A stretch of DNA of 64,000 bases, taken from positions 1-64,000 of the forward strand of contig NZ_JBNHEP010000288.1 of NCBI RefSeq assembly GCF_050015995.1, read 5' to 3'. This DNA comes from Trichodesmium sp050015995. GTDB taxonomy: Bacteria > Cyanobacteriota > Cyanobacteriia > Cyanobacteriales > Microcoleaceae. A program made the position numbers and the translations under genes. This document shows, piece after piece, positions 28,998-38,506 of the stretch (position 1 is the stretch's first letter; the number at the start of each line of letters is the position of its first letter). Below the pieces are notes generated by a model. It was not told the DNA's origin and made no database searches. It saw only the letters and a list, made by a program, of their open reading frames with translations.

Positions 28998-29790
28998 AAA
29001 GACTATAAATTTCTACTTCTGACTTAATTTTATCTGAGACCAGAGAAGATTTTGTCGGCAAAATTAGCTGAGGAGCAAAATATTTCATCTGCCACAACTA
29101 TATGAGGTAAAGTTCAACTCCCTTAAATAGATACAGACTCGAAATTTCTACTTCTAACTTAATTTTTTCTCAGACAACAGAACATTTGTTGGTCAAATTA
29201 GCTGAGGAGCAAAATATTTTATCTGCCACAACTATATAGATAAAGTTCGACTCCCTCAAACAAATACAGACTCGAAATTTCTACTTCTAACTTAATTTTT
29301 TCTCAGACAACAGAACATTTGTTGGTCAAATTAGCTGAGGAGCAAAATATTTTATCTGCCACAACTATATAGATAAAGTTCGACTCCCTCAAACAAATAC
29401 AGACTCGAAATTTCTACTTCTAACTTAATTTTTTCTCAGACAACAGAACATTTGTTGGTCAAATTAGCTGAGGAGCAAAATATTTTATCTGCCACAACTA
29501 TATAGATAAAGTTCGACTCCCTCAAACAAATACAGACTCGAAATTTCTACTTCTGCCTGAATTTTCTCTCAAACCAGAGAAGATTTTGCCAGAGAAATTA
29601 GCTGAGGAGCNNNNNNNNNNNNNNNNNNNNNNNNNNNNNNNNNNNNNNNNNNNNNNNNNNNNNNNNNNNNNNNNNNNNNNNNNNNNNNNNNNNNNNNNNN
29701 NNNNNNNNNNATATAGATAAAGTTCGACTCCCTCAAACAAATACAGACTCGAAATTTCTACTTCTGCCTGAATTTTCTCTATCTTGATCA
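28998..29790. repeat. 133-bp tandem array between menE and menC
   Basis: The landmark ATACAGACTCGAAATTTC occurs at 29131, 29264, 29397 and 29530, a strict 133-bp spacing, and again at 29741 after a gap of 100 Ns. A more diverged unit starts near 28998. Two central units look identical. The array runs into the 3' end of menC and supplies its last codons. Confidence 0.9.
29611..29710. other. Assembly gap (100 N)
   Basis: Run of 100 Ns inside the 133-bp array. The spacing of flanking landmarks (211 bp) is not a multiple of 133, so the gap length is a placeholder. Confidence 0.98.
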
Positions 29791-30716
29791 AAAAAGTGGG
29801 TGACACCAAAACCAAAAGTACGATTTTTTCTTAAATTTGGTTGTAATTCCGTAGCAAGTTGAAGTGCTGCTTTTCTGGCAATTTTTGTTTCAAATACTGA
29901 AGAAAAAACTGCATCAATAGGATGATTTTGACAAAATTCACGCAGTTCCGCACGCGAACCAAAAATAGCAGGTTTAATCACAAATATTCCTTGCCAACCT
30001 TGTTGATAACATTGTTGCATTTTGCTGAGGTTCGCAACAGATTCATCTAAGGCAATAGGGGTAGAGTAGTAATTACTTAATTCCAACATTTCTGAAAATT
30101 TATCAACAGGTAAAGGTTGTTCTATAAATTCAATTATGTTGAGATTATCGCATATTTCTAGCCATTGCTTTGCTTCTTCAAAACTTAATCCTCCATTAGC
30201 ATCCAACCTCAGATTTATTTCGGTAGAGAGTTCTTTAACTAACTGCTGAAATATTTCTAGTTCTGTTTGAATTTGATCGACTCCAATTTTCCATTTGAAA
30301 GTGCGATATCCTTTTTGCCAAAGTTGCTGCCAAATTTCTAAAGCTGCTTCTCCCCCTGGTAATAAAGCACTGTAAAAATTAGGGTGTTTTAATTCTTCTT
30401 TTTCCCCTATTTCTACTTGTTTAATATTTTCCCAAGCTGACTCAAAGCCAAATTTACAACTAGGTAAATTATCGGGAATAGAAAAAATTGTTTCTGTTGT
30501 AATTTCTTTTGGCAACTGGTGACATAAATTTAAAGCTTCCGACAAAGTTTCCGAACCAAAAAAACTTAAAGGTGCAATTTCACCTAAACCGATTTCTCCA
30601 GTTTTACTGGTTAGTTGTAGAATAATTCCTTCTCTAATATTCCAGATACCATGATTGGTTTTGAGGGGTTGTTTGAAGTTTCGTTTGTAGAGAGAAAATT
30701 CTAATTTATAGTGCAT
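29733..30716 (-). CDS. menC: o-Succinylbenzoate synthase
   Basis: A 327-residue enolase-superfamily enzyme that dehydrates SHCHC to o-succinylbenzoate. The catalytic lysine motif FKWKIG, metal ligands in LRLDANGG, EQPL and DESVANL, and the second lysine in FVIKPAI are visible in order, across about residues 140-260. The normal end is near FGVTHFFDQD. The last ~14 residues (ENSGRSRNFESVFV) are encoded by the tandem array, so the natural C-terminus has been replaced. All catalytic residues lie before this, so activity is probably kept. Same strand as menE and menH. Confidence 0.9.
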   Translation of the reverse strand: MHYKLEFSLYKRNFKQPLKTNHGIWNIREGIILQLTSKTGEIGLGEIAPLSFFGSETLSEALNLCHQLPKEITTETIFSIPDNLPSCKFGFESAWENIKQVEIGEKEELKHPNFYSALLPGGEAALEIWQQLWQKGYRTFKWKIGVDQIQTELEIFQQLVKELSTEINLRLDANGGLSFEEAKQWLEICDNLNIIEFIEQPLPVDKFSEMLELSNYYSTPIALDESVANLSKMQQCYQQGWQGIFVIKPAIFGSRAELREFCQNHPIDAVFSSVFETKIARKAALQLATELQPNLRKNRTFGFGVTHFFDQDRENSGRSRNFESVFV

Positions 30717-30928
30717 GCTTTTTTGAGAATATTTTTTTTGAAAAAACTCACCCCTCTACCTCTTATATTAATGGTGAGATGAGGTTTTAAGGTGAGCAAC
30801 AGAAACAAATAAATAAGGAAAAAATCCTTTAATATTATTTATCCAATCAATAATATTAGTATAATCTATGCTTACTTCCTAACTCCCTATTAAACAAAGC
30901 TTTTAAGACTGATGGAGCAGGAATAGCT

Positions 30929-31750
30929 TCATACCTTATTCTCTCTTCCTTTTACCAAAAAATTTATTATACTTTCAACCCATTCTTTAGGATTTTCACA
31001 GTGAATATTATGACCAGATTCAGGAATTATTTTCACTTTAGCAACCTGACATAATTCTGCCATTTCTGTATTAATAGCTTGAAATTTATCATCATACTCT
31101 CCCACCATTAATAATGTATAAATCTGATGATTTGATAATTTATCCCAAAGTGAAGGTTGATTACCTATTCCCAAATTTCGGAGAGACTTTGCTAATTCCA
31201 ATCGATTATTTTCCAACCGCCTTTTTTTGAGCTTTTCAAAATTATCATGCTGTCTCAAAGATTCAAACAATGCTTGACTATACCAGTTCGATAAAAACTC
31301 TTCATAGTTACTATTTTCCAACTTATTAGCTAATTTTAAATCTGACTCATAACGAAGCGATCGCTCTACTTGACTCTTTAAGCCTGGAGATGCTGACTCT
31401 AATATTATTTTTTCAAACCGAGTAGGAAAATTTATCGCCAGATATAATGCCAATCTACCACCCATTGAATAGCCAAATAAATAAGATTTTTCAATCTTTA
31501 AATCATCTAATAAATCAATCAATGCTATGGCAGTGTTGGGCATATTGTAATATTCTTCACTGCCAAAAACTCTAGTTTTTCCATGCCCAGGCAAGTCAAC
31601 TGTTAGACAACAAAATTTTTTAGATAACTGGGGAATAATTTCTATAAAATCATTACTACTCCCCATAAACCCATGTAGTAATAGAATAACCTGTTTATTT
31701 TTTTTTTCAGTTAAAGAGTAATTAAATTTATAATTTTTCCCATCAAGCAT
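30929..31750 (-). CDS. menH: SHCHC synthase, alpha/beta hydrolase
   Basis: A 273-residue alpha/beta-hydrolase. The nucleophile elbow is GYSMGG with Ser95, the oxyanion region is LLHGFMGSS, and the histidine is His247 in SGHNIHCENP; Asp is probably in VGEYDDKF. MenH removes pyruvate from the MenD product to give SHCHC. The arginine-rich RSLRYESD lid helix and the tandem arrangement with menC support MenH over a generic hydrolase. It is about 210 bp upstream of menC on the same strand. Confidence 0.87.
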   Translation of the reverse strand: MLDGKNYKFNYSLTEKKNKQVILLLHGFMGSSNDFIEIIPQLSKKFCCLTVDLPGHGKTRVFGSEEYYNMPNTAIALIDLLDDLKIEKSYLFGYSMGGRLALYLAINFPTRFEKIILESASPGLKSQVERSLRYESDLKLANKLENSNYEEFLSNWYSQALFESLRQHDNFEKLKKRRLENNRLELAKSLRNLGIGNQPSLWDKLSNHQIYTLLMVGEYDDKFQAINTEMAELCQVAKVKIIPESGHNIHCENPKEWVESIINFLVKGRENKV

Positions 31751-31783
31751 TAATCAATAATTCTGAACAAAGTAATTTGATAT

Positions 31784-31955
31784 ATAAGCATTCAGCTATT
31801 AGCTGTCAGCTCTCAGCTTTTTAATACCCCGCCCTTAAGGGCGCATTCGCTTAACTTATACTACATTTTCAGCCAGAGAATTGAACAACAAGAACGACGA
31901 GCTTGAGTTGTCAACTCAAGCTAATTAAGCTAATAGCTGATAACTGAATGCTTAT
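31784..31955. repeat. Dispersed repeat family B, copy
   Basis: Ends ATAAGCATTCAGCTATTAGC and GCTAATAGCTGATAACTGAATGCTTAT are inverted over about 20 bases. The middle holds a CGAGCTTGAGTTGTCAACTC segment shared with the copy at 41357. Confidence 0.7.
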
Positions 31956-31982
31956 ATTTATAGCACTATAATTCTCAATTAT

Positions 31983-32381
31983 TTATTCAGACTTAACAAA
32001 CTTCAGCGCAGCAGAATTCAAACAATAACGCAACCCTGTTGGAGGGGGACCATCAGGAAAAACATGACCAAGATGAGCATCACAATCGTTGCAGAGAATT
32101 TCTGTTCTCCGCATAAATAAACTCCAGTCCGTTTCTTCTTTGATATTTTCTTGATTAATAGGTGCCCAATAACTAGGCCAACCTGTTCCAGAATCGTATT
32201 TTTCTTCTGAACTAAATAAGTCAGTACCACAACAAACACATTTATATATTCCTTTTTCTTTATTGTTGTGATATTCCCCTGTAAATGGTCTTTCAGTTCC
32301 CTTTTTTCTTGTGACATTGAACTGTTCTGGCGTGAGTTGCTCCTGCCACTCTTTTTCACTTTTTTGAATTTTATTAACCAT
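31983..32381 (-). CDS. msrB: Peptide-methionine (R)-S-oxide reductase
   Basis: A 132-residue repair enzyme that reduces methionine-R-sulfoxide in proteins. Zinc ligands are Cys48/Cys51 (KCVCCG) and Cys97/Cys100 (CNDC). The catalytic Cys120 is in the signature RYCLNSAALKF. The substrate-binding GTGWPSY block is present. Length and motif spacing are normal for MsrB. The ATG at 32381 has no strong ribosome site; an overlapping out-of-frame reading of the same strand is spurious. No operon partner. Confidence 0.94.
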   Translation of the reverse strand: MVNKIQKSEKEWQEQLTPEQFNVTRKKGTERPFTGEYHNNKEKGIYKCVCCGTDLFSSEEKYDSGTGWPSYWAPINQENIKEETDWSLFMRRTEILCNDCDAHLGHVFPDGPPPTGLRYCLNSAALKFVKSE

Positions 32382-32864
32382 GGCTTTAATGCTCCTTTTG
32401 ACAAATTATTTTCCAGTATAAGGCTAATTTTTAAATGCTATAGATTGTTCTGGCTTACAAATCATAACATATTATTAATGGAAGAAGGAATAACTAAAAT
32501 TGAGAAGCCCTCTCAATAAGTTTAGGGAATTTACGAATGATACTTGATTTAACGAACTTCATGTTTGTAGGTAAATTCTTTTTTTCTTATAGTGCTGTAC
32601 AAGTAGTGATTTTTTGAAAAAATCAAGTATACCAGGAAATACTATTCCTTTAAAAGGAGCAAATTTGGAGTATTTTATATTCCCTTTTCCTAGTAATCCT
32701 GTAATCGTTTTTCCCTAATCCCACAATAAATCATAATCATCAAAGGATTACCTTTTTTTTGGCTATCTATAGATAAATATACTTGCTCTAAAGGATTTTT
32801 TTTGTAATCTATATATTTTCTATTGTAGGAATAACCTAAAGTTATTGGTAGTGGTAAACAATTC

Positions 32865-33132
32865 ATTAATGGATAATGGATAATTGATAATTACCTCTGG
32901 TTAAAACCGTTCTTGATTGAATCTAAGGAAATATTATTTCTTCTCTTGGTCGATTGGATATGGCGTTTCGGCTGTCGCCGACATGAAAAGCGTTCGCGGC
33001 TCTGTTAAGAGCGGGAGACCTCGCCATCCCATCCTACGGACTGCTCCGCAAACGACCGCTTTTTCTCCTTAAAAGGAGAGGCTTTAAACCAGAATTATTT
33101 AATTATTAATTATTAACAATTAATAATTCGGT
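32865..33132. repeat. Dispersed repeat family A with GC-rich core, copy 2
   Basis: Opposite orientation to copy 1. The core runs from GATTGGATATGGCG through GAGACCTCGCCATCCCATCC to CGCAAACGACCGCTTTTT and also contains a TTTCGGCTGTCGCCGACATG palindrome not present in all copies. Confidence 0.8.
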
Positions 33133-33261
33133 AATGATTTTACTCATCTAACTTATGGCAATTTAAGGGCTATACCAACTCACATCCTTACATCTTTAGA
33201 GATTGAATGTATCAGGAAATATAAAAAGGAGACAGAGAATAGGAAATAGGCAGGAAGAAAT

Positions 33262-33412
33262 AAAGACAAATATTTGTCACTTTTAAATCTAGGAATATAT
33301 GTACCGAAAATATCTCTATCTAGGATATTTCAATGCCTTTAAGTCTTACTACTTTTAGATTTTAGTCACTACGCATCTCTCTTAATACTTATTTTACAAA
33401 AAGTCTCTTAGG
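33262..33412 (+). repeat. Dispersed ~150-bp repeat, copy 2
   Basis: Matches 13797-13956 in inverse orientation; starts with the palindrome GACAAATATTTGTC. Confidence 0.7.
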
Positions 33413-33446
33413 ACTACCAATTTATGTATTGCAAATGTTTTTAGAT

Positions 33447-34343
33447 TCACAGAACAAATCCTAAGCCAAATAGTAATCCACTAAAAAAATGTAGATAAAC
33501 TGCAATAAATTTACAGTTACTAACTTTTTCTGGTTGGTCATGATGATTACTAACGTGACGACATAAATAAATACCAAAAGGCAAACCACCAAAACTTAAT
33601 AGAGTCGAAACTGGGAAAAATCCTAAACTTACACAGATAAAAATGATTGCAAAAACAATCCCGCAAGACAAAGTTAATACTTGAGAACCTGCTTTAGTTC
33701 CTATTCTCACAATAGGCGATCGCTTTCCTGCTGCTAAGTCATCTTCTACCTGATGAAAGTGGGAGCAAAAGAGAATAATAGTAGTAGTAATTCCAATAAT
33801 TATTGATGCAGTGAAACTGTTAATTGACCAAGCCTTAGTTTGACTATAATAAGCAGCAGAAATTGCCAACGGACCAAAAGCAAAAAAGCATAGAATTTCT
33901 CCTAAACCTTGATAGCCTAATCTAAACGGAGGACCTTGATAAATATATCCTAAAAAACAACACAGCAATATTAATCCAATTACGGTTAAATCCTGCAACC
34001 ACCAGCTAATTATTACAATTCCCAAAATACCTAAAAATAAACATAGATTACCTAGCCAAAAAATCAAGTCTTTATTCCCAGTCAGGTTCACCAAAGAATG
34101 GTGCTTATTTTGATCGATACCTGTTTCCGAGTCAAACACATCGTTACTAATATTCTCCCAAGCCAAAATTAAAATTGCCGATGTAATAAACGTTAAAAAA
34201 ATAGACCAATTAATCCCATTTTTTTCCCAGACAGCTATTGCTGTTCCTACCCATATCGGCATAACTGCTACACTATACATAGGTGGCTTAATAGCAGCTA
34301 ACCATAATTTTTTATCAGACTTATTTGCTACTTCAACTGTCAT
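33447..34343 (-). CDS. menA: 1,4-dihydroxy-2-naphthoate phytyltransferase
   Basis: A 298-residue UbiA-family membrane prenyltransferase with eight or nine hydrophobic segments. The first Asp-rich motif is NISNDVFDSETGID and the second HQVEDDLAAGKRSP; both bind Mg-diphosphate. In cyanobacteria this enzyme attaches the phytyl chain to 1,4-dihydroxy-2-naphthoate to make demethylphylloquinone. The family also includes menaquinone prenyltransferases; phytyl use is inferred from the host type. Divergent from menF about 1.5 kb away; in between lies an IS607 remnant. Confidence 0.92.
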   Translation of the reverse strand: MTVEVANKSDKKLWLAAIKPPMYSVAVMPIWVGTAIAVWEKNGINWSIFLTFITSAILILAWENISNDVFDSETGIDQNKHHSLVNLTGNKDLIFWLGNLCLFLGILGIVIISWWLQDLTVIGLILLCCFLGYIYQGPPFRLGYQGLGEILCFFAFGPLAISAAYYSQTKAWSINSFTASIIIGITTTIILFCSHFHQVEDDLAAGKRSPIVRIGTKAGSQVLTLSCGIVFAIIFICVSLGFFPVSTLLSFGGLPFGIYLCRHVSNHHDQPEKVSNCKFIAVYLHFFSGLLFGLGFVL

Positions 34344-34729
34344 CTTGATTTGATAATTAATTCTTGATTTTCATAATAGTCATGTAAGTTGATTGTTATG
34401 GTTAAGTTGATTATGAAAAACTTCTTAACTCTAACTCAAAACAATTATAAATATTATCCAGAGATATTTTCTACTAATAACAATTTTTAATCTCTTACCA
34501 CTTTAATTTCCCAGTCATACCAAAATCTTAACAAAAAATAACGTAATTTATTTTTCCTTTACATTTGACTTGATTTAGGTTTTCGACTTGCCTGAATAAT
34601 CCCTTATGCCCTATCGTCACAAAAGGGATGTGAAAAAAGGTCTTATTTAATTTCAATAAAAATATAGACATTTACGGATAACTATGTTACTTTATTCATC
34701 TATTACTAAATAAATTAGACAAATAATTA
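34344..34729. other. Spacer upstream of menA
   Basis: AT-rich. No gene seen. It should hold the menA promoter. An imperfect CCCTTATG...AAAGGG inverted pair occurs around 34602-34631. Confidence 0.4.
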
Positions 34730-34882
34730 TAAATTGTCAATCAAGCTAAAAATTAAAAAGATGAACTTATGCAAGATTTAGTATCAATTATTTATGCTTT
34801 TAGTGCGAGAATGTATGGACTCCGTAGGGCGCAAATAAAAACAGAGAAAATAACTCAGGAATTGCCAAATGAAACTGACTGA
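34730..34882 (+). pseudogene. tnpA: C-terminal remnant of IS607-family serine recombinase TnpA
   Basis: The frame reads IVNQAKN, stop, KDELMQDLVSIIYAFSAR and MYGLRRAQIKTEKITQEL before ending at 34882. This is the typical C-terminus of IS607 TnpA (the (x)DLVSIIYSFSARMYG block). The catalytic N-terminal part is missing. It overlaps the start of the tnpB remnant at 34869, as expected in IS607 elements. Confidence 0.8.
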
Positions 34883-35690
34883 AAAATATATAATTAGCAA
34901 GCACTATTCTCATTATAAAGAAATCGATAAATTATGCTTTTTATCAAATAATTTCTTTAATACAGTTAATTATATTGTTAGATAAAAATATATCTTTAAC
35001 TAGAAGTATTTAAACGCGGCCAAAAATTATCATTTAATTAAAGATTCTGTTGACTATAAAGCAATACCTAGTAATGAATAATGAATAGTGGATAAGAAAT
35101 AATGGATAATGAAAACTATCTCGAAATTACAGCGGTTTCCTTTGCTATGAGGTACAGTCCAATTTTCTTAGTTTTTGACTTCTGACTTCTGTCTTAAAAC
35201 AAGGTTTACCTCATTACACCGGAAAGTCCTGTATCAATGAAAACTATCTCTAATTATCAATTATCTATTAGTGAAATAGGCAATAATAAAAAATGGAAAC
35301 AAGAGGTTAATTTAGGGGAAAGAAATAACCAAAATTTTGCCCAAATTCCCGATCGTAAATTTATAGAACAATTGACATATAAAGCAGATAAGGTAGGTAT
35401 GAAAGTAATTATCAACGAAGAAAGTTACACATCAAAAGCGAGCTTTAACGGATCTTAAGAACATCCCAAATTATAGCCAGGGAGTCAAATATAAATTTAG
35501 TGGGAAAAGAATCATGCTTATGTTTATACAAATCAAAAAATGGCTTGTTAATCAATGTTGACTTCAACGGCAGTTACAATACTCATATTAAAGGCAGTTC
35601 CAAATGCTTATGCCGATGGAATAGAGGGATTAGGAGTAATTCCATTCAGGATAACACCTGAAAAAGTAAGTCTGTGGATGAATATTTGTC
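34869..35690 (+). pseudogene. tnpB: Disrupted tnpB of an IS607-family element
   Basis: Starts MKLTEKYIISKHYSHYKEID and LCFLSNNFFNTVNYIVR, the usual TnpB N-terminus, then stops appear. About 35080-35250 is unrelated repeat sequence (family C). TnpB resumes at 35293 with KKWKQEVNLGERNNQNF and the RuvC-region EESYTSKASF, then continues in other frames to NGLLINVDFNGSYNT and GIEGLGVIPFRITPEK near 35670, the normal TnpB end. Frame changes, stops and an insertion make it dead. Confidence 0.85.
35118..35222. repeat. Dispersed repeat family C, copy 3, inside tnpB
   Basis: Contains GCTATGAGGTACAGTCC and TTTACCTCATTACACCGG as inverted ends around CTGACTTCTG heptamer-like repeats. It interrupts the tnpB remnant. 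Confidence 0.5.
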
Positions 35691-35811
35691 TATAAACTTA
35701 CAAACTCTAATGTTAATTAATACTAGGGGATAAATTTGGCCACTGCCAAGAATTGGACAGCCCCACCGATCGCTCTCTCTGATTCAGTGAAAATTTGCTA
35801 TTCTTATTTTC

Positions 35812-37308
35812 ATGCCTGTAATACCAACTTCTATTAATCTGTTTCAAACCTATCAAGACCTGCATCAATTTCTGTTTAATTGTCAACAGACATTAACAGA
35901 CAAAATGCAGACAAAAATAATTAGTATTTCTCTGGAAATATTACCAGTAGATCCCCTAGCAATATTGGCAGAAATTTGTGAACCACATCAACTACATTTT
36001 TACTTAGAAAAACAAATCATTGGAGAAAAAAATATTCACAAAAATAGCTTGGCGATCGCTGCCATTGACGCTGCTAACCACTTGACCGTTAAAAGTGGGA
36101 ATCGTTTTGCACAAGCTCAATCTTTTATTCAATCATGTTTAAATAATACAATTTCTCTAGGTGCGACACATTTACCCTATGCAGGTCTCCACTTTTTTTG
36201 TAGTTTTACATTCTTTGAAAACCAAACTCAAGCCAATCTAAAGAACCTTCATCAAAATGGTAATTACCCACAACAATTATCTATAAATCCTCACTTTCCT
36301 TCAGCAACAATATTTCTACCAAAGTGGCAAATAACTCAGACAAATAACCGCAACATACTTGTGATTAATACAGTTATTAACACCTCTATTAACATTCAAA
36401 ATATTTCCCAAAAAATTTGGTATAAATTCCAGCAAATAACCCAGATAAATCATACTCATTTATTAACTTTCACTACACCTTATAAAAAACTGCGGAGAAT
36501 TAACGTCAATCATTTACAAGAATTTAAAAAATCAGTTGCTTCAGCTCTAGACTTAATCAACTCAAATTCTTTAAGAAAGATTGTTTTAGCTCATGCCATA
36601 GATATATATTCTCAAACAAATTTTGACTTAATCAAATCCTTAAATAACTTGCGATTGATTTATCCAGACTGCTATATACTTTCTACTAGTAACGGCAACG
36701 GTCAGAATTTTATATGCGCCAGTCCAGAACGCTTAATTAGTATTAATAATAATCAATTAGTTACAGATGCTTTAGCAGGTTCCGCACCTAGAGGTAAAAC
36801 CCCAAGTGAAGATGCCAAACTAGCCAATAGTTTATTATGTAGTGAAAAAGATTTACGAGAACATCAATTTGTCATAGATTTCATTATTAAGCGTCTCCAA
36901 GATTTAGGATTAAAACCTAATTACTCGTCTCAACCAAATCTACTACAATTGTCAAATATTCAACATTTATGGACACCAATTACAACAGAAATTTCCCAAA
37001 ATATTCATTTATTAGAAATATTAGCAGAACTCCATCCCACACCAGCAGTGGCAGGAGTTCCTAGAGATATTGCTCAAGAAAAAATACAGAATTTTGAAAC
37101 TTTCGACCGCTCACTTTATGCAGCACCCATTGGTTGGATAGATCATCAAGGAAATGGAGAATTTGCTGTAGGTATTAGGTCAGCTTTAATCGATGGAGAC
37201 CGCGCTAGACTTTATGCTGGTGCAGGTATAGTTAGTGGTTCTAAACCCGATAAAGAATTGGCAGAAGTTCAACTAAAATTTCAGACATTATTGAAAGCTT
37301 TAGTTTGA
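35812..37308 (+). CDS. menF: Isochorismate synthase
   Basis: A 498-residue chorismate-binding enzyme that starts phylloquinone synthesis by converting chorismate to isochorismate. The C-terminal two-thirds carry the family blocks RKIVLAHAIDI, FICASPERLI, TDALAGSAPRG, LHPTPAVAGVP and the metal-binding AGAGIVSGSKPDKELAEVQLK. The VLAHA lysine/histidine region favours isochorismate synthase over anthranilate or salicylate enzymes. The N-terminal 200 residues are diverged, as is common. Divergent from menA and followed by menD 1.2 kb downstream. Confidence 0.92.
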   Translation: MPVIPTSINLFQTYQDLHQFLFNCQQTLTDKMQTKIISISLEILPVDPLAILAEICEPHQLHFYLEKQIIGEKNIHKNSLAIAAIDAANHLTVKSGNRFAQAQSFIQSCLNNTISLGATHLPYAGLHFFCSFTFFENQTQANLKNLHQNGNYPQQLSINPHFPSATIFLPKWQITQTNNRNILVINTVINTSINIQNISQKIWYKFQQITQINHTHLLTFTTPYKKLRRINVNHLQEFKKSVASALDLINSNSLRKIVLAHAIDIYSQTNFDLIKSLNNLRLIYPDCYILSTSNGNGQNFICASPERLISINNNQLVTDALAGSAPRGKTPSEDAKLANSLLCSEKDLREHQFVIDFIIKRLQDLGLKPNYSSQPNLLQLSNIQHLWTPITTEISQNIHLLEILAELHPTPAVAGVPRDIAQEKIQNFETFDRSLYAAPIGWIDHQGNGEFAVGIRSALIDGDRARLYAGAGIVSGSKPDKELAEVQLKFQTLLKALV

Positions 37309-37833
37309 AAAATAATCAATAAATTACAAGGATTTATTTCTTTTCTAGTAAACATTCAGCAGTCAGCTATCAGTTATCAGCTTCATTACCTTTAAAAGAG
37401 GAGAAAGCAATTGGAAGATTTCAAAGAATTAAAAGTTACTGTAAAAGTCCATCAGTTAACCTTAATAGTCTATCAAGCTATATCGTTCATTTTTATTGCT
37501 GAGAGCTGACCGCTAATAGCTGGATGCTTACCTTTTCTAATTATCATAATTAATACCACTTTCGGTAATAGTAGGGAATAGGGAATAAACAATAGCGCAG
37601 CCACCTAATTTTTTTCCCTGTAATTTTTACAATATCGGCTTTTCAGCGCCTAGAGTATGTTTCATTAATAGATAATGACCTCTAGTGAAAACCGAGAGGA
37701 TTGAATATAAGGAAATCACCTGTTCTTTTCTCTTCCTTTTGCTACTTCTTCAATTTTCTTGGTAAATTAAGAATTACCTAGTTTAATTTATATGTAATAT
37801 ATAAATGTATTTTAAAACTAAGACGTTATAGTT
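37309..37833. other. Spacer between menF and the HTH gene
   Basis: Carries a family B repeat (37348-37532) and a partial family A copy (about 37663-37712, CCTCTAGTG...GAGAGGATTGAATATAAGG). No gene. Confidence 0.55.
37348..37532. repeat. Dispersed repeat family B, copy
   Basis: Begins GTAAACATTCAGCAGTCAGC and ends CGCTAATAGCTGGATGCTTAC; inverted ends of the family. Confidence 0.6.
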
Positions 37834-38379
37834 ATGAGCGCTTCATCAGTACGTACAACACAAGCAGCATTTCTACTCAATATCTCAACAGGTAGATTAC
37901 GAACACTACTCAATCAAGGCCGAGTTATAGGAGCTTACAAAATCAAAAAACTTTGGATGATTCCCCTTAATCATCGGGGAATGCCAGATATTATACCAGG
38001 TAGTCGTGGTCCTGAAGGAACTTGGAATAAGAATAAACGTACGGGCAATACTTTTATTCATGTTTTACGAAAGACTATAGATTACAACCGAGATAATGGT
38101 ACTGCTTATCCCGCAGTTGCTGTAAAAGTCGGAGATAAAAAGGATTATTGCCATGCTCTGAAAATTAATGGACCTTGCCAAGTAGTTTATCGACCCCATC
38201 AACCAAATAAAAGTCAAGCCGGGGGTGCTCGTTTATGGATTGAAGTAGAACCCGAACATATAGTAGAGCGACAATACTTCTCTGATGGAGATTATGGTCC
38301 GCCACCAGAAGTAGTGCAGCAAAGGTCAAAAAGCAAGGAGTTTAAAAGTAGAAAGAAAAAACCAAAAATTCAAGTTTAG
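37834..38379 (+). CDS. Helix-turn-helix protein, conserved cyanobacterial hypothetical
   Basis: A 181-residue protein. Residues about 4-45 (SVRTTQAAFLLNISTGRLRTLLNQGRVIGAYKIKKLWMIP, shown in part: AAFLLNISTGRLRTLLNQGR) look like an excisionase/MerR-type winged helix. The middle (about 65-150) is a compact domain with GNTFIHVLRKTIDYNRDNG and IEVEPEHIVERQYF. The end is basic (KSKEFKSRKKKPKIQV), consistent with DNA or RNA binding. I cannot name the family or the target. It stands between menF and menD on the same strand, but no link to the pathway is shown. Confidence 0.78.
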   Translation: MSASSVRTTQAAFLLNISTGRLRTLLNQGRVIGAYKIKKLWMIPLNHRGMPDIIPGSRGPEGTWNKNKRTGNTFIHVLRKTIDYNRDNGTAYPAVAVKVGDKKDYCHALKINGPCQVVYRPHQPNKSQAGGARLWIEVEPEHIVERQYFSDGDYGPPPEVVQQRSKSKEFKSRKKKPKIQV

Positions 38380-38506
38380 CAAAGAACTGGTTAGAGATAG
38401 CAGAAGGCAGAAGATTAATTATTTTCCATAGTTCGTTTCAGTTATTCAATACTGTCTTAGACCTTTTTGGCTTGACATATTACCATTCAAGATTCAAAAC
38501 TCAACA

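Larger units (their letters stand above)
32382..33446. other. Repeat-filled spacer
   Basis: No gene seen. It carries a family A repeat with a GC-rich core (32865-33132) and a ~150-bp dispersed repeat (33262-33412). A TAGATAAATATACTTGCTC stretch near 32770 also occurs near 5245. Confidence 0.55.

Noticed and set aside
28998..29815. Possible CRISPR array because of regular direct repeats
   Set aside because: Units are 133 bp and alike over their full length, with no variable spacers; it is a plain tandem repeat. The same reasoning excludes the 79-, 240- and 278-bp arrays.
32018..32404. Overlapping minus-strand frame at msrB
   Set aside because: Out-of-frame reading of the msrB gene, which has all zinc and catalytic cysteines in the other frame.
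34769..34882. Initially a free-standing 37-aa small protein before a gene
   Set aside because: The sequence matches the C-terminus of an IS607 serine recombinase, with more of it readable upstream past a stop, so it is a remnant.
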